A DNA stretch of 64,000 bases from Jaltomata sinuosa (lineage: Eukaryota > Streptophyta > Magnoliopsida > Solanales > Solanaceae): NCBI GenBank assembly GCA_003996215.1, contig QJPP01005287.1:34864-98863 (forward strand), read 5' to 3'. The translations under genes were made by a program, and so were the position numbers. How positions within the stretch are numbered: position 1 is the first letter of the stretch; every line of letters starts with the position of its first letter. Positions 44,735 through 56,700 of the stretch are shown one piece after another. Below the pieces are notes generated by a model. The model saw nothing but the letters and a program-made list of their open reading frames with translations, was not told the DNA's origin and did no database searches.

Positions 44735-47700
44735 CTGCAAAAGATCAAATCCTGTTAGACTAAGCAACCAACTTTGTTGAAAGGAAAATCTGATCAAGTA
44801 CACAACTTGACAAATGTAGTTCATGAAACATATTATGCTTATGCCCATTTTGATGGATAAATTAATAGCAGTATGAAGATAGGGTTATATGCATATTAAC
44901 ACAGTTTGGACCTTTAAACATGAAAATAAAATCATTTCTATTTTATTTATTCTACTTCACTAGCTGGTCCAGAGAAATATCCTCATTCATTCCATGAATA
45001 ACAGACTTTAACAACGACAGAAAAAGATCACGATCTTATTTTTTGCTTCTGTAAGCACATTTTTTCTAAGTGTAAGAAACATCAACAGTCACTAGAACTT
45101 GCGGATTATCTTTAATTTCAACAAGAGAAATTCAGATGAAGAACAAAAAGACGAAAAAGATGCAGAAACTTACTAACCTCCCAAACATTAGAGCTGTCAG
45201 CGCTGTGGTGCCAGAGGATATGTCGAGGGAACTATCATCAGCAAAGGCATAGTCCGCTTTCAGAAAAGCATTCTTGAGTGCCCTCTCCAAACACAGAGGA
45301 AAACAGGAGTCCTCAAGTATGAAATTGAGAATGTTATTTCTAACAAATATTGCTGCATCTGTACCCCCATGGCCATCAAATACCTGCTAAGAAAAATTAT
45401 TGACTCAACAACCTTGTTTAATCCAGATATACAAAAGAATGCAAACAGTTTCCAGCTGTCACAAGGTTAACAGGCGCATATCCCTTATGATGCATCCAAG
45501 ATAAACACAAGAAACAAAAGTTATCCAACAAGTCAGACTTTGAAGATTGCTGTACTATGCATGCAGGGTAAATTTGAGTCACTTTTGTCTTTCCTTTTTC
45601 CTGAAATTTCTAGAATTATGATACATTCAAATCAGGAAAAAGTCCATCTTATCTAGATTTCTTTCAAGGAGTATGCATCCAAAAAGCTATGAAGTGAGGG
45701 GAGAAGATCCAACACAAAAGTAGTTCATTTAGGCTGATGAAGTGCAGAAGGATAATAACACACGGCACCACAGCTATTCCATCCAAAAATTAAATAGAAA
45801 GCTACTCACCCCATAGAACGCCCCTGGTGAAGTTAAACCTGCCATGTCACCAACATGTTTGAGAAGATCATCCATACAGATGTGTTCATCCTCCATGTAC
45901 TGCTTGGGTCCTTTCTCGGCACAACTTCCAGAACGAAATGCTGGCAAAATGTTTGAGTTCTCATCTGAAGGGTACTGCAAAATCTTCACTCCCATTTGAA
46001 GATCCTAGCAAATGTAAGGGGGAAGAGTTAGTTGCACAATGTAACTGCAGAAATTTTTGAAAGTAAGATGGAAATAGAACAGGAAGGGAGATTGATGCAA
46101 GGTATTAATGTTGTCATTAGCCAACATCAAAGAATAAACTACTGCATATTTTAGAAGTTCATATGCTGAAGCATATGTGTCCTCCTCCCCAGTCCCCCGC
46201 CGAGTTAGAAAGATGATATGCAGCATTTTAAGTCGGAAAACTCTATAAGTGTGTCATGAATCAGTTAGGTAAGGGCAACTCATGACTAGATGAGGCCACC
46301 TTTCTGATCCAACACCACAGGCATGGCCAGGGATAATCCTCTCTATGGGACTGTTAGTAAAACTATCTTTTGGGCCTAAGACACCCATAAGGCGTGCTAG
46401 ATAAGTGAGACGGCCCATCAGTTAATCTAACCCTAAGCCCTAATATTGTCTATATAAATACCATTATAGGTGTTGGAAGACACACTCTAAATCATCCCGA
46501 GAACAGCTAGGGTTAGTGAAATTATCCGCATACTTTAAAGAAGATATTTAGGTTGTGGAACTAAGGTATCCATCCGTCACGTGAGAATTCCTGACAACCA
46601 GTAATTTGAGTTGTGGTTGTCGATCCGCTTCCGCAAGGAGAAAACCAGTAAGACTCTGAACTACCGTATTACTTCATTGGTATAAGATCTGGAATAAGAC
46701 CTTATTTTTTTAATCTTTGTAGTGTATATATTTATCAGTACATACCACATGTTTAATTGAAAAAGAAAAATGCTTATTGAAATATTTTTATTTGGTGACT
46801 TGGCTTGAGTTGATAAGTTAACTTACATTTAACATCTATTCTTAGACGATGATTAGGAACATAGTGAACTTTCAACTCTAGGATTTATGTTTGTGTTTAT
46901 TTTTTATTTTTTATTTTGACAATTAGTACTGTTGTATTCCTCAGCAATTAGGGATTGCTGGCCACCCTCAAAAACAAGTTACAAAGTAGTGAAATCTAGT
47001 TTACAGTTCTCCTAGGAAATCAACCAACTCTTCTACTTTCTCTATACAATTTTCTTTACACCAAAAAGATAAAGTCACTAAGCAGTTCCATTTGACATCA
47101 TGAATGGACTTAATCTTATCTTCAAAGCATCTTACGTTCCTCTATTTCCAGATTATCCACCATATGCATGAAGGTATTATCCTCCACCACTTTTTTTGGC
47201 TCTTGCTTCCACCTCTTCTAATCCAACAGCTCATCAGGTCAGTTGTATGCTTAGGCATTGTCCATACTGTCTTTGAAAGGCTGAAAAACATGTTCCACAG
47301 CTGGGCAGTGAACTTGCAACGCAAAAAAAAAGATGATTATTTGTCTCTCCAATTTCATCGCACAAAAAACATCTTGTCACCACTACTCTCCCCTTCGTTT
47401 GTAAAAATTCATGGGTAAGACATGCCTTCCTTACTACTAGCCAAGTGAAGTATTTCACCTTGGTAGGTGCTATGCTTTTCCATATATTCCTCCATATCCT
47501 CAAGTCTTCCTCCTGTATAATACTATTTTCCCTCTTGTATAATTTTTTCACTGAAACTCTTCCATCCCCTGAGCATTTCCATCTTAGGAGATCAAGTTCC
47601 ATTGTGGTACCAGAGAAGGTTTCTACTTCCTTTGCAGACTAGCCACCCTCTCCACTTCCCCGTCATTGAGGTGTCTTCTAAATTGAGGTTCCATCCTTGG

Positions 47701-50700
47701 TTGGACCAGCATTCAGAAATAGTCACTTCAGGGTTGCTACACAGTCCCATAAGGTTCGGATAAATCTCTTGTAGAGATGTTTGGCCAATCCAGCTATCTT
47801 TTCAGAATCTGGTTCTTACGCCATTCCCTACTCTGATTCTGAACTTTTCCTGCAGTTTTGGCCATAAGGCTCTGATTGCCCTCCAAACACCCATCCTACA
47901 AGTACAGTTTGCCTCCATGGAGCACCATGGACTCGCTTGGCCAAACTTATGAATGATTGCTTCTTTCCAGAGAGATGTTTCTCCTTCACTAGATCTCCAC
48001 AACCACTTCATCAGAAGACAACTATTTTGGATCTTCAAATTTCTGATTCCCAAACCTCCCTGTCTTTTGCTTAACTGAGCCATCTCCCATTATTCAGATT
48101 GTGACCCTCTCCTTCCTTATCACCCTTCCACAAAAAATCTCTTCTCAACTTATTCAACTTTTTCACCACAATAGCAAGGATGGGAAGCAATGACATCACA
48201 TAGGTGGATAGAGAGTCCAAAACTGAATTTATTAGTTTTATCCTTCCTCCTAGAGAGAAGTATTGTGCTTTCCACTGGGCTAACCTCTTCTCTGTTTTCT
48301 CTACAATGCTATCCCAGATCTTCACATCCTTAAACTTTCTGCCTAGAGGCATTCCTAGGTATACAGTGGGCAAGGTATCCACTTCACATCTAAGAACACT
48401 TGCAAGAGCTTGTATATTGGGCACTTCTTTGACGGGGAAGATGCCACTTTTCTCCAGTTTACCTTTAAACCAGAAACAGCTTCAAAGACCACCAGCATGA
48501 CTCTAACATAACTAACCTGCTCCGGTACAACTTCACAAAAAATAATGGTATTATCTGCATAGACCAGATGACATATCTCCAGTTTACCTTCCCCAATCCT
48601 AAAACCTCTCAGACAGTTGTTTTGGAGGGCTATTCTCACCATGCTGTTGAACCCCTCCATAGCTAGTATGAACAGAAAAGGGGATAAAGGGTCCCCTGCC
48701 TGAGTCCCCTCTCAGATGGAAAAAAACCAACTGGTTCTCTATTCACCCGAATAGAGAGCCTGACAGTTTTAATACAAAAACTGATCCACTTCACCCATTT
48801 GTCCTCAATTTTCTAAAGTTACATTTATGTATATGTAAAAACATTAAACATGTGTGCATTTAGTCTAGTTGTAAAACTCTGGATTTTACAAATGTGTAGA
48901 ACTTTTGTGTTCCACAACGACCATGTCTACTGCTATAAATAATATTGTTGCAGAGCTTATCAAAAGTGAAAAGATCAACGGTAACAATTGTAGAAATTTA
49001 AAACATTAAACTATAATATGTGCTGGAAGAACTTTTTTTTGGATTGTAAATGATGTCATGGATGGAACCTATGATGCTTGAAAAATAAGAATTTCCTAGC
49101 TTGTATTACGTTGTTGAGCATTGAAGATGTCACAGGGAATTTTACTCACAACAACAACAGCAGCAACAACATACCCAGTATATTCCCACACAGTGGGGTC
49201 TGGGGGTAGAGTGTACGCAGTCCGTACCACTACCTCAGCGACGAAGTAGAGAGGCTGTTTCCGATAGACCCCCAGTTCAAAGCAAAAACAGTTTATAAAC
49301 TAACATAGTACAAGAACAAGAAACAATAGATAGCACCAAAGCAACAGATAGTAACATAAACACGACTATCACAAAATGAAACTACAGTCGGCCAACCCAG
49401 CACAACAAACATGACCAAAATACCAAGACAAGACACTACCAGCAAAGCACTACGACTACTAACCCAGACCACAATACCAAACACTCCTACTTACTAGCAT
49501 GGGTGCATCCCTTCCTACTAACCATCTACCCTAATACTCATCCTCCACACCTGCGGCATCTTACTCACAAGATTACCAAAATTTGCGGCATGCTCTTGAA
49601 TCTAAGTGCGATAGCACTATGGTTCCCAAACTTAAGGTCATAAGTTGACTATTGAGCACCAAGTTCAAGCGATTATTCATTTCTTGCCTCAAAGTTAGGA
49701 GCATATAAGGATGCACCTAACCTATAATTAGCATTATGTGACGTTCGAAGTGTGAGGCGACATCTTGGGCTAGAAGAAGATTGACTCAGGCTGGCAAACA
49801 TGGTGTGGAAGTGCATAATTCTATAGCTTCTAGCTCAAGGGATGGTTTTAAATGTAAAGCCAAAGGGAACTGGAAAGTTAAGGCTCAACCAAATAAGAAT
49901 CCTAAAATGATAACCAACAATACGAGCCAAAGTATAAAAGAAAAAAATTTGTGACTAAAGTGAAATGCTTCAATTGTGATCAAAAGGGTCACTATCATCG
50001 GATGCGAATAAAAGTGATCCTTCATAGCGTGGGAGCAAAAATAATCTTCTTGTTCTAAATGAGAGCAAGATGAATCTTGTTTCAAGTGGGAGCGAGATGA
50101 ATAATTTTGGTCCAAGTAGGAGCAAAATTGACCAAATGCGAACAATGTGAGATTATATGAATCTTAGCCAACATATAGTACTACTTTAAGATGAAAATGA
50201 ATCAAGAACTTGCATAAGCTCTTTTATTCCCTTCAAAGGATTAAAAACTAATCAAATAAATGTACTATAGGAATAAATGGAGTCTAAAAGAATCAACCAA
50301 GTATAAGAACAAGTTGAACTCCCAAAAGAACACAAAAATACAACAACAACAACGTACTCAGTGTAATCCCACAAGTGGGGTCTGGGGAGGGTAGAGTGTA
50401 CGCAGACCTTATACCTACCTAGGGAGGTAAAGAGATTGTTTCCGATAAACCCTCGGCTCAAGGAAAAGATGGCAAAAAAGAAAAAGTATGCTGGAAAAAT
50501 AATAATTGACAATAACTACAACAAAATAGTAGGCTAATCGAAGTACAAGAAACAACATATAGTAGTAGAAATTGGAGGACAAGAGTAATACTACTACTAC
50601 TAGTTTGAAAGGAGAAGCTAGGCAACACACAACTACAGACTAACCCTCAACCCTAATTCGTTCCCTTCATATACTCATATCTAAGGTCATGTCCTCGGTG

Positions 50701-53700
50701 AGCTGAAGTTGCGCCATGTCTTGTCTGATCACCTCTCATCAATACTTCCTCGACCTACCTCTACCTCTCCTAAAACCCATGAAAGCTAACATTTCACACC
50801 TCCACACTGGGGCATCTGTGTGCCTACTATTTACATGCCTAAATCACCTTAACCTCGCTTCCCTCATTTTGTCCTCTACATAAGTCATTACTACCTTGTC
50901 CTATATATCCTCGTTTATAATCCTATCTCTCCTAGTATGGTCACACATCTATCTCAAAATCCTCATTTTCGCAACTTTCAATTTCTGAACATGGGAGTTC
51001 TTGACATATCAACACTCCGCCTCATACATAATAGTAGGTCTAACCACCGCTTCGTGGAACTTACTTTTAATCTTGGTGGCAGATTTTTATCACACAAGAC
51101 TCCGAAGAACCTCCATCTCATCCACCCTACACTAATACGGTATGTGACATCCTTGTCAATCTCCCCACTACCAAGGAAACAAAGGAGTTCTCAAAGTTAA
51201 GCACATGGATTATGGCACAATTGAGAAATATAAGGCTCGACTTATTGTTGAGAGGTATACACTTGATTACGACGAGACTTTCTCATCTGTTATACGAAAT
51301 AACCTCTACTTGTCTAATTTTGGCTATTGTTGCTAGCTTGGATCTATAATTTCATCAAACGAATGTAGACTGTCTTTCTCAATGGAGAACTAAGTGAAGA
51401 AATAATATGGAATAACTTGAAAATTTCACCCCCAAAGGTTGTTTAAGGACTTTTGTAGTCTTATTATGGACTACTGTAGAGATGTGTGGTTTTGTTCATG
51501 CAAGATCTCAAGGTAGAGGTAGGCCGAAGAAGTATTGGAGAGAGGTGATTAGACAAGATATGGCGCAGCTCCAGGTTGCCGAGGACATGACCTTAGATAG
51601 GAAGGTGTGGAGGACGCGTATTAGGAGAGAAGGTTAGTAGGTAGCTGAGTGTTGTCTTGCTTTATCGAGGATTTAGGCTTGGTGGTGGTTGTCATTGTAC
51701 TAGCCGTATTTTTATAGTTCTTGCTTTTGATACCTACCGTCGTCTGTTGTATATTGTGTTTCATTTATCGCATTATTTTGTTGTTGTTCTTGTTCCTTTC
51801 TGGTAGGTTTTGCAGTGCTTTCTTTATTAGTTGTTATGTTTCCTTCACTGTTTCCCTCTTCTTGTACCTGGATTTGTTGCACTTGAGTTGAGGTCTTTTG
51901 AAAACAGCCTCTCTACCTCCATGAGGTAGTGGTAAGGTTTGTGTACACTCTACCCTTTTCAGACTCCACTTGTGGGATTTCACTAGGTATGTTGTTTGTT
52001 GTTGATGGATATTAGTTCCTTTAATCCAACTGTTAGCTTTCCTCAATTGCCTTGTCACATAATCCTAAGGATGATGTGAAATTTGACATGCTAGACTTGG
52101 TCATATGGGCCTATGACAATGACATGTGGATAAGTCCACTTGTGAATATTATCTAGTATGGAAAGGATAATAGAAAATCATTTAATAACTTTAATAGAAC
52201 AAAATATCCATTGCAATAGATTCATTCATACTTTGTGTTCTTGTGAATGTGAAAACATGACATTGAGATTGATGTTTCGTCACATTTATTGATAATGGTA
52301 CTCGTTTCAGTTATCTCTATTTGCTTTCACATAATTCTGAAGTAATTTGTTGCTTTAAAAGTACGTGAAAAGTTTGAAAATCAAGTAGACTAATCAATAA
52401 ACGTATTGAGAACCAATCAGGACTATGAATGTCTTGCCCCATTAAATGAGTTTTTCGACTGAAGGTGAAATTGTTGATCAATTGACTATTCTTTCCACAA
52501 CAAAAGGTATTGTTGAAAGAAGAAATCAAATGCTCCTCGAAATGATTAGATTGATGATGGCGCAAGCAACGTTGCCCATTACCTATTGGGGGGATACATT
52601 GAATTGATTGTTGCCTATGTTCATAACCATGTGCCAACAAAATCAGTTACATCAACATCATATGAGTCATGGAGTAGTAAAAAACTTGAGTAATTTTGAG
52701 ACCTCTGTGATATGCAGCTTGTGTATACAACCAAAGAGGAAGCAAATGTGTCTATTTGAGATACTATAAAACCACAAAAGATAACGTGTTCATGGAGCTG
52801 CATCACAGTGGGAGCATAACTGAATTTTGCTCAAGTTTCACATTCATAGAAATGAATTATCCAAGAAAGGCAAGATGGATTAAGGCTTATCTACTCATGA
52901 AATTAAGGACCCAGCTATACAGGATCCCATCATTTTAGAGGGAGGATTTTAAGTGATGATGAATTAGTTTCTCATCAAGATCCACCTTCATCATCGGATG
53001 TGAATAAAAGTGATCCTTCATAGCGTGGGAGCAAAAATAATCTTCTTGTTCTAAATGGGAGCAAGATGAATCTTGTTTCAAGAGGGAGCGAGATGAATAA
53101 TTTTGGTCCAAGTAGGAGCAAAATTGACCAAATGCGAACAATATGAGATTATATGAATCTTAGCCAACGTATAGTACTACTTTAAGATGAAAATGAATCA
53201 AGAACTTGCATAAGCTCTTTTATTCCCTTCAAAGGACGAAAAACTAATCAAATAAATGTATTGTAGGACTAAATGGAGTCTAAAAGAATAGACCAAGTAT
53301 AAGAACAAGTTGAACTCCCAAAAGAACACAAAACTACAACAACAACAACGTACTCAGTGTAATCCCACAAGTGGGGTCTGGGGAAGGTAGAGTGTACGCA
53401 GACTTTATACCTACCTTGGGAGATAAAGAGATTGTTTCCGATAGACCCTCGGCTCAAGGAAAAGATGGCAAAAAAGAAAAAGTATGCTAGAAAAATAATA
53501 ACTGACAGTAACTACAACAAAATAGTAGGCTAATCGAAGTACAAGAAACAACAGATAGTAGTAGAAATTGAAGGACAAGAGTAATGGACAAGAGTAATAC
53601 TACTAAGGCTGCTCACCGGACCGGAATGGGATGACCGGACCGGAATAGACCGGTACCAGACCGGACCGGTATGACCAGTACCGGAATGGACCGGACCGGT

Positions 53701-56700
53701 ACCACCGGTATGAAAACCGGATCCCATCCCATTCCGGTATAAACCGGTATGGACCGGTACCGGACCGGAACCGAACCGGAATGGGCCGGACCGGGTTACC
53801 GGAATGGAAATTTTTTTTACAAAAAAAAAACTTAAATTTTGAATTACATTTCGAATTTCAAACTTAATATTCAAGTGATAACTTATAACTTAAAAGTTTT
53901 TATAACTTAAAAGTTGTTTAAGTTTTGAAATTTTATAACTTATATAAATTATATTTGAAGTTTATTAGTTTGTAAAAAAATTATTTTTTAGTTTTTCAAT
54001 TTATAAGCTATGAGTTAAAACTTATAAGTTTTAAGTTTATATATATTTTTAAGTTATATATTTGAAGTGTTTTAGTTTGTTTAAAGTTTTTTATTTTTTA
54101 TGTTTTCAATTTATAAGTCTACTAGTTTATGTTTTTAAAAATTATTAATAAAAGTATAAAACTATAAAAGTATAAAACAATGATAAAAAAGATAGGCAAT
54201 GAATAAAAGTATAATACTATAAAAGTATAAAACAATGATTAAAATTACAAAAAATTAAAAAAAAAAATTTGACCGGACGACCGGACCGGACCGGAACTGG
54301 AATGCTACCGGTATGAACCGGTACCGGTTTCCCGGCACGAAACGGGTATACCATTCCGAACCGGTACCGGTAGAATTCATACCATTCCATTCCGGTATAG
54401 ACCGGACCGGTACCGGTACCGGAATGGTACCGGTTGAAATCGGTCCGGCGGCCAGCCTTAAATACTACTACTACTAGTTTGAAAGGAGAAGCTAGGCAAC
54501 GCACAACTACAGAATAACCCTCAACCCTAATTTGTCCTTCATAAACTCATATCTAAGGTCACGTCCTCGGTGAGCTGAAGTTGTGCCATGTCTTGTCTAA
54601 TCACCTCTCCTCAATACTTCTTCGACCTACCTCTACCTCTCCTAAAACCCATGAAAGTTATCATTTCACACCTCCACACTGGGGCATCTGTGTGCCTACT
54701 ATGTACATGCCTGAATCACCTTAACCTCGCGTCCCTTGTCTTGTCCTCTACATAAGTCATTCCTACCTTGTCCTATATATCCTCGTTTCTAATCCTATCT
54801 CTCTTAGTATGGTCACACATCTATCTCAAAATCCTCATTTTCGCAACTTTCAATTTCTGAACATGGGAGTTCTTGACATACCAACACTCCGCCTCATACA
54901 AAATAGTAGGTCTAACCACCGCTTCGTGGGACTTACTTTTAATCTTGGTGGCAGATTCTTATCACACAAGACTTCGAATGTGAACCTCCATCTCATCCAC
55001 CCTACACTAATACGGTATGTGACATCCTTGTCAATCTCCCCATTACCGAGGAACCAAAGGGGTTCTCAAAGTTAAGCACATGGTTTATGGCACAATTGAG
55101 AAATATAAGGCTCGACACTTGACTACGACGAGACTTTCTCATCTGTTATACGAAATAACCTCTACTTGTCTAATTTTGGCTATTGTTGCTAGCTTGGATC
55201 AATAATTGCATCAAACGGATGTAGACTGTCTTTCTCGATGGAGAACTAAGTGTAGAAATAATATGTGATAACTTGAAAATTTCACCCAAAGGTGGTTTAA
55301 GGACTTTTGTAGTCTTATTATGGACTTCTATAGAGATGCGTGGTTTTGTTCATGCAAGATCTCAAGGACTATGTGGACTTTAATATAGTCATTGATTTTT
55401 TATTTATTATTCTTTTCTTAAAAATCAAAAATAGTATGATTTGCATACTCTTTATTATTTGAATATTTATGTACATTCTTAATGTGAATGTTCATTGTAC
55501 ATTCTGAAGAGTATGTCAAGTAGACAAAGGTCAGCCTTATCACACAGGTGACCGCCTTCATCAATTTAGTATTGATGGGAGACGAGACGAGACGTTAAGC
55601 AAATTATCACACGGATAATTTGAGAGCACATGGCTTAAGAATCTTTAGCATAGCCTTTATTATTTGAATATTTATGTACATTCTTAATGTGAATGTTCAT
55701 TGTACATTCATATTATGGAATGCTTTTGGTGCCCTTTTTGACATTATTGAAGAGTATGTCAAGTAGACAAAGGTCAGCCTTATCACACAGGTGACCGCCT
55801 TCATCAATTTAGTATTGATGGGAGACGAGACGAGACGTTAAGCAAATTATCACACGGATAATTTGAGAGCACATGGCTTAAGAATCTTTAGCATAGCACA
55901 AGGAATGACAAAGGTCATTTTAGTGTTTTCTGGTGAAATTAAGTATCACTTAATCTACCTTGAGAGGCCAAATGTGAGTTCACATTTTATTGAGTAGATC
56001 AAGGAACTCAGTTCAAATGCATATGGTGTCTGAATATCTTTTGTACAATATTATCTTATGAGATAAAGACATATGCTTCATGGGAAAGGAGAAAATGTTG
56101 TAGCACATATTTCATACCATGTGTGCAAATGTCGACCAAAAGGGTTAACATAAGTTATATCTCGACTTATTGTTGTGTGAGCCATTATTGAGTACCCTCA
56201 TGCCTCAATCAGTGTCTCAAAGCTTGGATCGATGTCGCTATCTTAGCATGCTACCAAATGACCATGGGAGATTCGATTTAGCAAAGCATGACTAAAAAAA
56301 CGAGTTGAATACAAGTTTGAGAGGACTCATTTTTGTTGGTACCAATTGTGACTTATGGGTCATAATTGTGAACACAAGAACTATGATACATGATATCAAA
56401 GAAGGATGTATCAATGTGATTCAAATGATCTAGGGCACTGAGCATTTTTTATGATTACTTAAAGATTTTCATGATGACGATGAAAGGCTATATATTCTTA
56501 ACAGATGTATAGCAACGTGCTCTCATAGTATGTTGGTTGCACGGCCTATTTATCCGGTATGAATAATGCAAGAGAAATAAAAGGAAATTATGTTTTCCTT
56601 TAGCTAGCTTGATGGAGCTTGAGCTCTCCCTTATGTGCGAGTGGGAGATGTTAGTAAAAATATCTTTTGGGCATAAAGGCTAATACATCCATAAGGGGTG

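Larger units (their letters stand above)
48900..49994 (+). pseudogene. Copia gag remnant
   Basis: Near 48923 MSTAINNIVAELIKSEKING corresponds to the start of copia gag. Near 49963 KCFNCDQKGHYHRM is a CCHC zinc knuckle in which the final Cys is lost. Interrupted by an RTE insertion (49152-49560) and by stops. Confidence 0.7.
52991..55367. repeat. Duplicated segment B (native position)
   Basis: Same content as 49995-51513 plus the 857-bp hAT element. It lies between integrase and RT, where copia sequence belongs, so this is probably the original and A the copy. Confidence 0.85.

Noticed and set aside
44309..44758. 149-codon plus-strand frame over PP2C exon 4
   Set aside because: Antisense shadow of the strongly supported PP2C exon.
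53595..54470. CCGG-rich block considered as a CpG island promoter or a satellite
   Set aside because: The 8-bp duplication and inverted ends identify a hAT element instead.
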